Positions 51,504 to 61,206 of a stretch of 64,000 nucleotides of DNA are shown here, piece after piece. The notes beneath the pieces were generated by a model that ran no database searches, was not told the origin of the DNA, and saw only the letters and a list, made by a program, of their open reading frames with translations. Every line of letters begins with the position of its first letter. Position 1 is the first letter of the stretch. The position numbers and the translations under genes are program-made. Source of the DNA: Sphingobacterium lactis (GTDB taxonomy: Bacteria; Bacteroidota; Bacteroidia; Sphingobacteriales; Sphingobacteriaceae). The stretch is taken from the NCBI RefSeq assembly GCF_011046555.1, contig NZ_CP049246.1, forward strand, positions 2,914,001 to 2,978,000. The letters run 5' to 3'.

Positions 51504-52633
51504 TGAATCCGATGGGCATAGACATTGCTCAACCATGTAAATAGGTCATTTGTTCCAATACCCTGTATATCAACCTCCAATATTTGGAGTACATCCTGAA
51601 AGAATGGAGCTATCTGAAGGTCGTCCCGATTGGAAAATGCTGAAATGGTCAATTTCTTGTTCGGGAAGTTCAACACCACATTATGGAAACCTGTACTTTC
51701 ACCGGAATGGAACAGGACCTGATCGCCGTGTTGGTCCTTTCCAAAAAAGAATCCGAAACCATACCGTATTCCGGGCTTGACTTCCATAAATAAATTGGGG
51801 TATTCCGTCACCAAACCTTCAGCTAATTGCAGGGCATAAATCAAGGATGTCGAACCGCGGGCATAATCATATGCTGAGGTATAGACTCCCCCATCGCCCT
51901 TGGTTGCGCTGGTAATACTTTGATCGGCAAAAGTAAATTTCCCATTTTCTAAATGATAGCCATACGCCCGATTTCGGACCTGTGCCCCGGGAACCATAAT
52001 TTGACTGTGTTTCATGTCCAACTCCCGAAATACCTCATCCCGCATAAAGTCAGCATAGGACTTACCAGAAACCTGTTCCACCAGCAACGCCAATAGGCAA
52101 TAGCCCGTATTGCTATAGCGAAATTGGCGGCCCGCAGGGAAATAGACAGAATCGATGCGGCTGATCAATTCCAGCACGGATCGGTCACTTAACTGTTCCT
52201 TTTGGTTTTCGGGAATATAGTTTTCATAATCCACCAGTCCTGAACTGTGGTTCAAAAGGTGCTGTACCTCTACACTTGCCGTTTCTTCGGGCAGCGTTGG
52301 AAGGTATTTTCTGATTTTATCGGTTAATTTCAATTGTCCATTAGCCTCCAATAGGAAGACGGCCAAGGCTGTGAACTGCTTACTGACAGACGCCAACCTA
52401 AAATTGGTGAGGCTATCGATCTGCTCTCCCGTTTCCAGGTTAGCTATTCCCCTGCCCTTTGCATATCCAGTACCCATTCCATATTTACTGATCTGAAGTA
52501 TAATTCCGGGAGCTTGGGAATCCGGATAATATTGGTCAACTACCTCATCCAACTTGGATAAATCAGATTCCTGCGCATACAGATGTAGCATGGAAAACAA
52601 GACAAAACAGATCAAGATTAGTAATTTTTTCAT
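51500..52633 (-). CDS. Secreted beta-lactamase-fold serine hydrolase
   Basis: A 377-residue protein with a signal peptide (about 1-20, ending LYAQ). The class C/PBP4*-like catalytic Ser82-x-x-Lys85 lies in LASVSKQFT, followed by a Tyr-x-Asn equivalent in FRYSNTGY and a third box FHSGES. The family includes esterases, D-aminopeptidases and beta-lactamase-like proteins, so a true antibiotic-resistance role is not implied. It is monocistronic. Confidence 0.85.
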   Translation of the reverse strand: MKKLLILICFVLFSMLHLYAQESDLSKLDEVVDQYYPDSQAPGIILQISKYGMGTGYAKGRGIANLETGEQIDSLTNFRLASVSKQFTALAVFLLEANGQLKLTDKIRKYLPTLPEETASVEVQHLLNHSSGLVDYENYIPENQKEQLSDRSVLELISRIDSVYFPAGRQFRYSNTGYCLLALLVEQVSGKSYADFMRDEVFRELDMKHSQIMVPGAQVRNRAYGYHLENGKFTFADQSITSATKGDGGVYTSAYDYARGSTSLIYALQLAEGLVTEYPNLFMEVKPGIRYGFGFFFGKDQHGDQVLFHSGESTGFHNVVLNFPNKKLTISAFSNRDDLQIAPFFQDVLQILEVDIQGIGTNDLFTWLSNVYAHRIH

Positions 52634-52683
52634 GGCGATGGGCTTGCTCGGACTAAAATTAGGGAATAAAAAGGAAATTGAAA

Positions 52684-52707
52684 AAGGCTGAAGTTTCCTT
52701 CAGCCTT
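52684..52707 (-). terminator. Terminator of the DUF1232 gene
   Basis: Perfect 10-bp stem AAGGCTGAAG / CTTCAGCCTT with TTTC loop and a T-run on the minus strand. Confidence 0.85.
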
Positions 52708-52726
52708 AAAAATCGTTTAGGAGAAT

Positions 52727-53122
52727 TTATTCCCCCATCAGATGCTGCGTTCCCATACGCTTGAATTTCCTGTAACGATCGATTTCATCGGCCAGTTTCG
52801 AAATGGCGAAACCAACAATCGAAGCATCGTCCAACCAGCCCAACACTGGAATAACATCCGGAATGGCATCCAATGGCGACACCACATACAGGATAGTACC
52901 GACGATTACGGACATGTTCCATTTATTCATCTTATACCGTCCCGCAAAAGTATCCTTGATCATCGCTATCAACAGCTTGAATTCATTCGTTTTTCCTTCC
53001 AAATGGCCTGCTTTTGTTTCTGCTAGTGTGATATCCTCGTTCGTTAATTTTCTATTCTTAAATGTATTAAACAGTAGCAATGCTCTGGTTACATAGTTTT
53101 TTTTCATTTTTTCGTTTATCAT
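52727..53122 (-). CDS. DUF1232 (YkvA-like) membrane protein
   Basis: A 131-residue protein. ATG 53122 is selected because AAAGGAG lies just upstream; longer starts at 53236 or 53179 lack one. The diagnostic sequence SPLDAIPDVIPVLGWLDDASIVG lies in the C-terminal half and can be read as a pair of membrane-associated helices; it is the DUF1232 signature. Function is unknown. It is likely membrane-associated. Confidence 0.82.
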   Translation of the reverse strand: MINEKMKKNYVTRALLLFNTFKNRKLTNEDITLAETKAGHLEGKTNEFKLLIAMIKDTFAGRYKMNKWNMSVIVGTILYVVSPLDAIPDVIPVLGWLDDASIVGFAISKLADEIDRYRKFKRMGTQHLMGE

Positions 53123-53332
53123 GTGCTCCTTTAAGACGTTACAAATACTAAACGGTTTAATTTCAAATTCAGTACCAAACATTAATTTCCTACCGAAGAT
53201 TAAGATAACATTAAATAAATATGAAATATTAAACAATATTGAAGATACTACAGCGTTATAATAGAACTAAAGAGGTTATTTTAATTCCTTGCAATAAAAG
53301 GCAGGAAGAAAAAGTTAAGATAACTTTTTAAA

Positions 53333-53365
53333 AAAGGGATTGACATCGAAAACGTCAATCCCTTT
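53333..53365 (+). terminator. Terminator of small unit A
   Basis: AAAGGGATTGAC and GTCAATCCCTTT, followed by CTTTTTG. It is preceded by GATAACTTTTTAAA, the same lead-in as units B and C. Confidence 0.85.
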
Positions 53366-53449
53366 CTTTTTGTATCCAGTTACGCCTATCTAAAGCTGGA
53401 AACATTAAAGTCCGTAAATAATTGAAAAAAATAATTATTTTTTTTCCGA

Positions 53450-53648
53450 CTGAATATCAACTACTTACCATTTTATATTAATATAATATTAAAATAAAAT
53501 TAAGGGTTCCACAATATTGGTCTTTAGGAGGCGTTATATAGGTAAGAAAAAGGTTATTTATGATTTTCAACTATGACGAGAGTTATAAAAGAAATTGAAG
53601 AGATAACTTTTTAAAGTTAGAGGTTGACTGAACAAGTCAACCTCTTTC
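53450..53648 (+). ncRNA. Candidate small RNA unit B
   Basis: Unit of about 200 bp starting CTGAATATCAAC, ending in the terminator 53619-53645 (AGAGGTTGACT / AGTCAACCTCT) with a T-run. It is repeated as unit C at 53749. A 12-codon frame (ATG 53560) and an overlapping 13-codon frame (ATG 53573) lie in it. It may be a small RNA gene or a micro-peptide gene. Confidence 0.5.
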
Positions 53649-53748
53649 ATTTTTTAGATATTCTGGAGATCTTATTTCAGTTTTACCTCTTTCACTTCAT
53701 CCAGTTGAACACTAAATTGTGCATTAGATCATTTCTTATTTTTTACCA

Positions 53749-53946
53749 CTGAATATCAACACCTTACATATTCACTTAATATAATTTTAAAATAAAATTA
53801 ACACTTCCACAATATTGGTCCTGTGAGGTCGTTATATAAGTAAGAAAAAGGTTATTTATGATTTTCAAATATGACGAGAGTCATGACAGAAATTGAAGAG
53901 ATAACTTTTTAAAGTTAGAGGTTGACTGAATAAGTCAACCTCTTTC
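53749..53946 (+). ncRNA. Candidate small RNA unit C
   Basis: Second copy of unit B, about 299 bp further on. The terminator 53917-53943 is identical in its arms to that of unit B and differs only in loop. The AT-rich upstream, the CACAATATTGGTC stretch and the GTTATATA-AGTAAGAAAAAGG run are conserved. Confidence 0.5.
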
Positions 53947-53966
53947 CTTTTATATAGGTATTTGGA

Positions 53967-56081
53967 TTAGGACGGTACCTTACGGTCCATCTCTCTTTCC
54001 CAAATACGGTGCTGTTTCATCTGTTCAATAAAGTCGGCCGTCAAATCGCCAGCAGATTCGAAAATGACACCTGCATCTTTTTCGATAAAAGATTTTGCTG
54101 CCAATTCTTCTGCACCTTTGGCAAATGCCAATGCTTTACAATGTCTGAAACCTTCATTGATAAATTGCACGTAATCGGGATTTTTGGCCAATTTGGCTAC
54201 GGAATCCCCTTCCGGCGTATAGAATGCATCGAAAGCAACGGAAGCGTCTGTCAGGTAGGTATGTTGAATTTCAGCTTCTCCCCCTTCTTTAAAGGTTAAC
54301 TTGCCCACCTTACTGGAAATCAGCACAGGCATGGCTCCTTCTTTCTCCAAAGCTTTCTTCATCTTATCCACAGAGGCTTTGCTCACGCCGTTATCGACCA
54401 AAAATGCTACCTTACGGCTAACGATTGTCCCTTCTCCAGGTTTCACCTTCATACTTAACGCTTCAGAGCGCTCAACTTCCGGTTTTTTCGGTTGGATCGG
54501 ATAGTTTGGATGATTCTGACGGGCAAATTGCAGGGTTAAAGGATCCAACGATTTCGCTGGCGTCAAGCCCAAATTATCTCCCACCGAAGAGGCCAAATGT
54601 TTATCCACTTGATTTAATATGGCGAGTTCTCTTTTCCGGATATCTTCATTTTTCACTTTTGAAAGCTCGAAGCTAAAGGCATTGATCACATGATCCTGTT
54701 CTTCGGGGCTTAAGGAATTGAAATATAAACGGGCTTGGGTAAAATGATCGGCAAAGGAATCCGAACGTTCGCGAACCTTATTTCCCTGTACTTCCTGCTT
54801 GCCGGTTTCATACCCGACCTCTCCTTTCAACATGGCATGGTATGGGCAGCCACCGCCCTGACTGTTCGGAAAATAACTGGTATTGCCTTTCAGGATATCC
54901 ATTCGTGCAAAACCATCTTTTTGATTGTTATGCTTGCCGTTGATCGGTCTATTGATAGGTAACTCATGAAAGTTAGGGCCTCCTAAGCGGTAATTCTGGG
55001 TGTCCATGTACGAGAATATACGTCCCTGTAACAACGGATCATCGGAGAAATCAATTCCAGGCACCAAGCGTCCCGGATCGAAAGCGGCCTGTTCCGTTTC
55101 AGCGAAGAAATTCTCTGGATTTCGATTCAGGGTCATGGTCCCGATAATCTGTACCGGTACCAATTCCTCGGGGATGATCTTGGTCGGGTCAAGGATATCG
55201 AAGGAGAATTTCATTTCATCCTCTTCAGGGATCAATTGTACGCCCAGGTCCCATTGTGGAAAATCGCCATTTTCGATGGCATCCCATAGGTCCCGGCGGT
55301 GGAAATCCGCATCAAAACCGGAAATTTTCTGCGCCTCGTTCCATGCCACGGCATGTTTCCCCAACCTCGGTTTCCAGTGGAATTTCACGAAGGTTGTTTT
55401 TCCTGCTTCATTGATAAATTTAAAGGTATGAACACCAAATCCTTCCATCATCCGTAAACTACGCGGAATGGCTCGGTCGGACATCACCCAGATGGACATA
55501 TGGGCAGCCTCGGGCATCAGGGAGATAAAATCCCAGAATGTATCGTGCGCAGATGCAGCCTGGGGCATTTCATTGTTGGGTTCAGGTTTTACGGCATGGA
55601 CAACATCGGGAAAGTTCATTGCATCCTGGATAAAGAATACGGGAATGTTATTTCCTACCAGGTCATAATTTCCTTCCTGGGTATAGAACTTCACGGAAAA
55701 TCCGCGGACATCGCGTGCTAAATCCGTCGATCCCTTAAATCCGGCAACAGTGGAGAAACGAACAAAAACCGGAGTCACCGTTCCCTTCTTCAAGAAATTT
55801 GCGCTCGTAATGGAACTTATATCTGCGGTGGCCTCGAAAGTACCATGTGCCCCCGAACCACGTGCATGCACCACTCGCTCCGGAATCCGCTCACGGTCAA
55901 AGTGCATCAGCTTATCAAAGAAAATATGGTCCTGCTGCAACGAAGGACCGCGGTTTCCCGCTTTTAAGGTATTGTTGTTGTCAAAAACAGGAACGCCATC
56001 ATTTGTGGTCATCACCCGATCCTTGTTATCAACAACGTGGTCGTCAATCTGCTTTACTTCTGAATTTTTCTTTTTTTTCAT
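53967..56081 (-). CDS. katE: Catalase, large-subunit HPII (KatE) type
   Basis: A 704-residue haem catalase from ATG 56081 (the frame is open to 56126, but that overlaps the upstream gene's stop). The catalytic His72 lies in RVVHARGSGAHG and the haem-ligand Tyr in MDTQNYRLGGPNF. The C-terminal 150 residues or so form the extra DJ-1/PfpI-like domain (VAFLVDNGVSKASVDKMKKAL and a later FHRCKALAFAKGAEELA-type segment), which distinguishes large from small catalases. It removes hydrogen peroxide in the cytoplasm. It lies 28 bases downstream of an FAD oxidoreductase gene and is probably co-transcribed. Confidence 0.95.
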   Translation of the reverse strand: MKKKKNSEVKQIDDHVVDNKDRVMTTNDGVPVFDNNNTLKAGNRGPSLQQDHIFFDKLMHFDRERIPERVVHARGSGAHGTFEATADISSITSANFLKKGTVTPVFVRFSTVAGFKGSTDLARDVRGFSVKFYTQEGNYDLVGNNIPVFFIQDAMNFPDVVHAVKPEPNNEMPQAASAHDTFWDFISLMPEAAHMSIWVMSDRAIPRSLRMMEGFGVHTFKFINEAGKTTFVKFHWKPRLGKHAVAWNEAQKISGFDADFHRRDLWDAIENGDFPQWDLGVQLIPEEDEMKFSFDILDPTKIIPEELVPVQIIGTMTLNRNPENFFAETEQAAFDPGRLVPGIDFSDDPLLQGRIFSYMDTQNYRLGGPNFHELPINRPINGKHNNQKDGFARMDILKGNTSYFPNSQGGGCPYHAMLKGEVGYETGKQEVQGNKVRERSDSFADHFTQARLYFNSLSPEEQDHVINAFSFELSKVKNEDIRKRELAILNQVDKHLASSVGDNLGLTPAKSLDPLTLQFARQNHPNYPIQPKKPEVERSEALSMKVKPGEGTIVSRKVAFLVDNGVSKASVDKMKKALEKEGAMPVLISSKVGKLTFKEGGEAEIQHTYLTDASVAFDAFYTPEGDSVAKLAKNPDYVQFINEGFRHCKALAFAKGAEELAAKSFIEKDAGVIFESAGDLTADFIEQMKQHRIWEREMDRKVPS

Positions 56082-56109
56082 GACAGTAAAATTTATAGTT
56101 ATGTATAAT

Positions 56110-57315
56110 TTATCTTCTGAATGCAAAATAAGGGTCCAAGGGATGCTTATTTCCCTTTAACCAAGCGGAGACCATCTCCATTCCCGTAACGGAGAATGTA
56201 ATCCCGTTCCCACCGAAGCCAAGTACGAAATAGGAACGTTTAAAATCCGGATGTGGCCCGATATAGGGCAAGCCATCCTTTGTTTCGCCAAATGTACCCG
56301 CCCAACGGAAGTCGGTGATAAATTCCTTGTTGCCAAAAACCTTCTCATAGGACTTCAGCAATTTTTCGGATTTCTTTTCGATGAGTTCATCTCTTTTCTG
56401 GGGATCACGGAATTCCTCATCCTCCCCACCGATCAGAAAGCGACAATCATCCGTTGTCCGCATATAGAGGTACGGTTCAGCTGTATTCCAGATGAGGTAA
56501 TCATTATATTCTTGATAAAGGTTCTGATTGATTTCGGAAACAATGGCAAAAGTGCTCAACAGATCGACAAAATGCTCAGGTATTAGGTTTACACTTTCGT
56601 AACCTACGCAATAGATAATATGCTTGGCCTTGATCTTGAACCCACTATCCAGCGTGACCAAATTAAAGCCTCGCTTCTCCTCCACTTTGGTCATTTCGGT
56701 CTTATCGAAAATCCGAAGCCCTTTTTTTTCATTATAATGCAGGATTTCATGGGCAAGGCAGAATGCATCGACACTAGCCCCTTGTTTGGAAAGAATACCA
56801 CCGTGGGCATCCTGAATTTTGAATTTCTTTTGGATAGTAGACGGTTCCAACCATTCGACTGTAAATCCCGCTTCCTTACGGGCATCGTATTCCTTCTCCA
56901 ACCAAGCGACATCCTTTTTGCGGGATGCATAATACAGGGAATCCTTGGTGCGGAAACCTGCATTGGATTTGATATCCTTGGCAATCTCGCCCAAGTCATC
57001 AATTGCTTTTGAACAGGCTTGGTAACTGAGGTCGGCACCATGGGTACCGATCATCTCACGCAATTCATACAATGGGGTATCGATCTCATATTGCAGCATG
57101 GAAGTCGTTGCACTGGAGCTTCCATTGACAACTTCACGCTTATCGATTACAATCGTATCGTATCCATCTTTAATACATTGATGTGCAATCAAACTTCCAG
57201 TAATTCCGGCTCCTATAATCAGGACCTCGCAGGACGTATCCTCCCGAAGGGAAGGATAACTGCCGAGCAAACCATTTTTAATCAACCAAAAAGGTTCATT
57301 AGATTTTAAATCCAT
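56110..57315 (-). CDS. FAD-dependent oxidoreductase (DAO/DadA-like)
   Basis: A 401-residue flavoprotein. The FAD-binding motif GAGITGS lies at residues 35-41, and the C-terminal segment (FRWAGTFGETKDGLPYIGPHP, then FVLGFGGNGITFSVTGMEMV) is the standard second FAD region of glycine/D-amino-acid oxidase-like enzymes (DAO superfamily). Many members produce hydrogen peroxide. It immediately precedes the catalase gene, which would detoxify that peroxide; this is an inference. The substrate is unknown. Confidence 0.88.
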   Translation of the reverse strand: MDLKSNEPFWLIKNGLLGSYPSLREDTSCEVLIIGAGITGSLIAHQCIKDGYDTIVIDKREVVNGSSSATTSMLQYEIDTPLYELREMIGTHGADLSYQACSKAIDDLGEIAKDIKSNAGFRTKDSLYYASRKKDVAWLEKEYDARKEAGFTVEWLEPSTIQKKFKIQDAHGGILSKQGASVDAFCLAHEILHYNEKKGLRIFDKTEMTKVEEKRGFNLVTLDSGFKIKAKHIIYCVGYESVNLIPEHFVDLLSTFAIVSEINQNLYQEYNDYLIWNTAEPYLYMRTTDDCRFLIGGEDEEFRDPQKRDELIEKKSEKLLKSYEKVFGNKEFITDFRWAGTFGETKDGLPYIGPHPDFKRSYFVLGFGGNGITFSVTGMEMVSAWLKGNKHPLDPYFAFRR

Positions 57316-57414
57316 TTAATTTGAAAATTAATTATTAGCGCTACTTCATGAGAGAGAAGTAGAATCACGTTAACAACTAAATTAAATGGATTTTTGTTTC
57401 AAAAATATTGAAAT

Positions 57415-58695
57415 TTATGTGAGAGAATTTGGTTTATCGGAGCTTTCCAATGTTTGCTTCAGTTGCACTTCATCCAATCCCTTTTCATATTTAGCGACGA
57501 CCAGTGTTGCTGCCGCATTCCCGACTATATTGGTCAGTGCACGGGCTTCGCTCATAAAACGGTCAATTCCCAGGATCAACCCTACGGCTTCAACCGGCAC
57601 ATGCCCCACAACGGGTAATGTAGCAGCTAAGGTTACGAAGCCACTGCCGGTTACCCCGGCGGCTCCTTTGGAGGTCAGCAAGAGGACCAGCAACAGCACG
57701 ATTTCCTGTTCCAGGCTCAGGTGCATGTTGAGGGCTTGCGAGATAAACACGGCCGCCATGGTCAGGTATATACAGGTTCCATCCAGGTTAAAGGAGTAAC
57801 CTGTTGGAATGACAAGTCCGACGATGGGTTTCGAACAACCGGCATCTTCCAACTTCTGCATCAATCCCGGCAATGCAGATTCTGATGAGGAAGTACCCAA
57901 TACGATCAACAATTCCTCTTTGATGTATTTGAGCAGCTTAAAAATACTGACCTTAACATAGAAATGAAGGACAGCACCAATAACAACCACAATGAAGATT
58001 ATACAGGTCAGGTAAAAACTGACCATCAGCATGCCCAGTGAGGATAGCGCTTCGAGACCATATTTTCCTATCGTGAACCCCATTGCTCCCATCGCTCCGA
58101 TCGGTGCCAAGTACATGATCATCTTGATAACCGCAAAAATAGCCTTCAGAAAGGATTGGAGGACATTGATAACAGGTTCGGCATGTCTGTGGCCGATCTT
58201 GGTCAAACCAATCCCAAATAGTACCGCAAAAACCAAAACCTGCAGCAGGTTATCGGAAGCCACGGCGGCAATTACGTTATCGGGAATAATACTGAGGATA
58301 AAGTCCATTAGACTTTTGTGCTCTTCAGACTGTTTGACGTATTGACTAACCGCATTGGGATCCAAGGATGCAGGATCGACATTCATTCCCGTTCCGGGCT
58401 GGATCAAATTGACAAAAATCAACCCAATGATCAGGGCAATAGTCGTCATGATCTCGAAATAGATGATGGAAGTCAAGCCGATTTTACCGACTTTCTTCAC
58501 ATCCTGCATTCCGGCAATACCGATGACAATGGAGCTGAAGATCAGTGGTGCAATGACCATCTTGATCAATTTGATAAACCCATCGCCCAAAGGCTTTAAT
58601 TTAACTGCAAAATCGGGAAAGAAGACACCACAAAGAATTCCGACGACGATTCCGAGGATGACCTGCACGTAGAGGCTAGAAAATATTTTTCTCAT
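57415..58695 (-). CDS. Dicarboxylate/amino acid:cation symporter (DctA/GltP family)
   Basis: A 426-residue sodium/proton symporter of the DAACS family. Typical motifs are [21 protein letters not shown], the hairpin-loop serines [26 protein letters not shown] and the C-terminal substrate region [20 protein letters not shown]. The DRFMSEARA motif with Arg is typical of C4-dicarboxylate (DctA-like) rather than glutamate transporters. It imports succinate/fumarate-like acids in the inner membrane. No regulator is adjacent. Confidence 0.92.
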   Translation of the reverse strand: MRKIFSSLYVQVILGIVVGILCGVFFPDFAVKLKPLGDGFIKLIKMVIAPLIFSSIVIGIAGMQDVKKVGKIGLTSIIYFEIMTTIALIIGLIFVNLIQPGTGMNVDPASLDPNAVSQYVKQSEEHKSLMDFILSIIPDNVIAAVASDNLLQVLVFAVLFGIGLTKIGHRHAEPVINVLQSFLKAIFAVIKMIMYLAPIGAMGAMGFTIGKYGLEALSSLGMLMVSFYLTCIIFIVVVIGAVLHFYVKVSIFKLLKYIKEELLIVLGTSSSESALPGLMQKLEDAGCSKPIVGLVIPTGYSFNLDGTCIYLTMAAVFISQALNMHLSLEQEIVLLLVLLLTSKGAAGVTGSGFVTLAATLPVVGHVPVEAVGLILGIDRFMSEARALTNIVGNAAATLVVAKYEKGLDEVQLKQTLESSDKPNSLT

Positions 58696-58788
58696 GTATA
58701 ATTTAAATTGGCAACTCGTTATAGGAAAATGAGCTGCTCAAATTTAACTTAAAATTATACACTATTCAAAATGAGAAAACAAAAAATT

Positions 58789-59220
58789 TTAAAGTTTATT
58801 GACGAATTTATTCAAACCTTCACCTAAGATCCGTTCCCATCCCGATTCAAACTTAGCTTGGCTGTATTCTTCACCAGCATCCTTAAAGTGTTCCAGCCCT
58901 TCATGAACCAGACGCAAAGTGGTAGCCCCCATCCGCGGTATAAATTGCCAAGAGATCACTGATATGCCTTTAGTCTGTTTGGGATGCCGCCAGGAAAATT
59001 TGAACAATTGGTTGGGAATGACTTCCAAAACCTCACAGTGGTGCAGATGATTCGGAGATTTGTCGGATTTTGAAAATTCAAATTCATCTCCTACGTTGGT
59101 AGAGAAATCAGGGATTTCAAAGAACCATTCCTTCAGCTTCTGTTTATCGGTCATAGCTTGCCAGAGGGCAGGCGTAGAAATGGGATAAGTACGTTCAATC
59201 AGTATCGTGTCATGGCTCAT
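58789..59220 (-). CDS. SRPBCC (AHSA1-like) protein
   Basis: A 143-residue AHSA1 protein preceded by a very strong ribosome site (AAAGGAGG). IERTYPISTPALWQAMTDKQKLKEWFFEIPDF and the C-terminal ESGWERILGEGLNKFVN fit the family. It lies outside the main SRPBCC island and is monocistronic. Function is unknown. Confidence 0.85.
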   Translation of the reverse strand: MSHDTILIERTYPISTPALWQAMTDKQKLKEWFFEIPDFSTNVGDEFEFSKSDKSPNHLHHCEVLEVIPNQLFKFSWRHPKQTKGISVISWQFIPRMGATTLRLVHEGLEHFKDAGEEYSQAKFESGWERILGEGLNKFVNKL

Positions 59221-59502
59221 AGATAACCTCCTTTGTCAATTAAAAATAAGATTTTTTATGTTCTGTTACATTATGTTTTGGTTAACAAAAAGTAAACTTA
59301 AACCTCATTTACAGGTAAACAAACAAGCTGACTGTTAAGTTTTTATAAATCAGAAAATAAACACTTAATTTTCCGGGATGGTCTAGGTGAAGTTCCTTCG
59401 TCTAAATAGTCCTTTCGGAAATGTAAATTTTGCTGATGAAATGGTTTGCAAATTAGGGGTACCAAAGGCTGTTTATTACTTTCTATTTACTAAAAAGCTA
59501 TG

Positions 59503-59510
59503 TATCTTTG
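59503..59510 (+). promoter_or_regulatory. -7 promoter box for mqnC
   Basis: TATCTTTG, followed by seven bases and then ATG 59518, implying a leaderless mRNA. Confidence 0.65.
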
Positions 59511-59517
59511 TTATTAG

Positions 59518-60642
59518 ATGAATGTAAACAAATTATTAGAGCGCGCCCTGAACTTTGAGTTTTTGAGCAAAGAAGAAGGCATATTCTTATATAAGGAAGC
59601 TGCGACTGCCGATTTGGCTTTTGTGGCAAATGAGCTCCGTAAAATACAGGTGCCCCATGGGAAAGTGACCTGGCAGATCGACCGAAATGTCAACACGACC
59701 AATGTATGCATCGCCAACTGTAAATTCTGTAATTTCTTCAGACGCCCAGGCCACGAAGAAAGCTACATCACCGATATCGAAACTTACAAACAGAAAATCG
59801 AAGAGACCTTCCGCTACGGCGGTGACCAACTCTTATTGCAAGGCGGTCATCACCCAGACCTGGGACTTTCCTTCTATACCAATCTATTCAAGCAATTGAA
59901 GGACCTATATCCTACGCTGAAGCTGCATTCCTTAGGCCCGCCAGAGATCGCGCATGTGGCCAAGTTGGAAGGAATGAGCCATCTCGAGGTACTAACGGCC
60001 ATGAAGGAAGCCGGTTTGGACTCCCTTCCGGGAGCGGGAGCTGAAATTCTGAACGACCGGGTTCGCCGATTGATATCCAAGGGCAAATGTGGCGGACAGG
60101 AATGGCTGGATGTTATGCGTGCTGCACATAAGATCAATTTGCCGACATCCGCAACCATGATGTTCGGCCATATCGAAACATTGGAAGAGCGTTTTGAGCA
60201 CTTGGTTTGGATCCGTGAAGTACAACACGAAAAACCTGCCGATGCACATGGTTTTATCGCCTTTATTCCTTGGCCTTTCCAGGATGATGGTACCCTATTG
60301 AAACGTCTGCGTGGAATCACGAACGATGTTACCGCGGATGAATACATCCGTATGATTGCCCTTAGCCGGATCATGCTGCCGAATATCAAAAATATCCAGG
60401 CTTCCTGGTTAACCGTAGGCAAGCAAACCGCACAGATCTGTTTGCATGCAGGTGCCAATGACTTTGGATCCATCATGATTGAAGAGAATGTTGTATCTGC
60501 AGCAGGAGCGCCACATCGCTTCACCTCCAAATCCATACAGGATGCCATTACCGAAGCTGGCTTTGAACCGCAGTTAAGGACGCAGACCTACAAATTCCGT
60601 GAGCTCCCTGAGCAGATGGAAGAACAGGTCATAAATTACTAG
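59518..60642 (+). CDS. mqnC: Cyclic dehypoxanthinyl futalosine synthase
   Basis: A 374-residue radical SAM enzyme of the futalosine menaquinone pathway. The cluster-binding Cys64-x3-Cys68-x2-Cys71 lies in NVCIANCKFCNFF. Other signatures are LQGGHHPDLGL, LPGAGAEILNDRVRRLI, SATMMFGHIET and FIPWPFQDDGT. It cyclises dehypoxanthine futalosine in the cytoplasm. The other mqn genes are not in this window. scpB follows after 3 bases, so the two share a transcript even though their jobs differ. Confidence 0.95.
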   Translation: MNVNKLLERALNFEFLSKEEGIFLYKEAATADLAFVANELRKIQVPHGKVTWQIDRNVNTTNVCIANCKFCNFFRRPGHEESYITDIETYKQKIEETFRYGGDQLLLQGGHHPDLGLSFYTNLFKQLKDLYPTLKLHSLGPPEIAHVAKLEGMSHLEVLTAMKEAGLDSLPGAGAEILNDRVRRLISKGKCGGQEWLDVMRAAHKINLPTSATMMFGHIETLEERFEHLVWIREVQHEKPADAHGFIAFIPWPFQDDGTLLKRLRGITNDVTADEYIRMIALSRIMLPNIKNIQASWLTVGKQTAQICLHAGANDFGSIMIEENVVSAAGAPHRFTSKSIQDAITEAGFEPQLRTQTYKFRELPEQMEEQVINY

Positions 60643-60645
60643 ACA

Positions 60646-61206
60646 TTGAAGGATATCATTTTAAATATCGAAGCGATCATTTTTGCCTCTGCCGAAGGTA
60701 TTTCTCAGAAGGACCTACGCGAGGTATTGCAGGACGCTTTAGCCATTGAGATCAGCAAAGTGGAGCTTGCGGAATTCGTGGGCAAATTAAAAGCCAAATA
60801 CGAATCTGCCGATTACCCAATGGCCTTGGTGAGTATAAACGACAATCTACAGTTCCTGACCAAGCCTGAATACCACGATGCCATCAACCAACTACAGATA
60901 CATAAGGAGAAGAAAAAACTGAGCCAGGCAGCGTTGGAAACCTTGGCAATCATTGCATACAGGCAGCCCATTACAAAGTTGGAGGTAGAGCAGATCCGTG
61001 GTGTAAACTGTGACTATTCCATCCAGCGATTGTTGGAGAAAGGATTGATTCAGATTGCTGGTAAGTCAGAATCCATCGGTAAACCCCTACTCTATGCCAC
61101 CAGTGCGGAATTCATGAACCATTTCGGTCTCTCCAGCACGAAGGATCTCCCGCAATTGAAGGATATTGTTGCTGAAGAAAATTCCATTGGCGAAATCGTG
61201 GAATAA
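60646..61206 (+). CDS. scpB: Chromosome-segregation protein ScpB, TTG start
   Basis: A 186-residue ScpB. Two winged-helix domains are seen; the N-terminal IEAIIFASAEGISQKDLREVL and AALETLAIIAYRQPITKLEVEQIRGVNCDYSIQRLLEKGLI, split here by the domain linker, are diagnostic. The only sensible start is TTG 60646, three bases after the mqnC stop; no ATG lies near. ScpB binds ScpA and SMC to form the condensin complex. scpA and smc are not in the window. Confidence 0.93.
   Translation: MKDIILNIEAIIFASAEGISQKDLREVLQDALAIEISKVELAEFVGKLKAKYESADYPMALVSINDNLQFLTKPEYHDAINQLQIHKEKKKLSQAALETLAIIAYRQPITKLEVEQIRGVNCDYSIQRLLEKGLIQIAGKSESIGKPLLYATSAEFMNHFGLSSTKDLPQLKDIVAEENSIGEIVE

Larger units (their letters stand above)
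53123..53966. other. Gene-free region with three small terminator-ended units
   Basis: 844 bp between divergent 53122 (-) and the 3' end of the catalase gene (-). It contains three plus-strand terminators (53333-53365, 53619-53645, 53917-53943) and a ~200-bp repeated unit (53450-53648 and 53749-53946). Confidence 0.75.
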
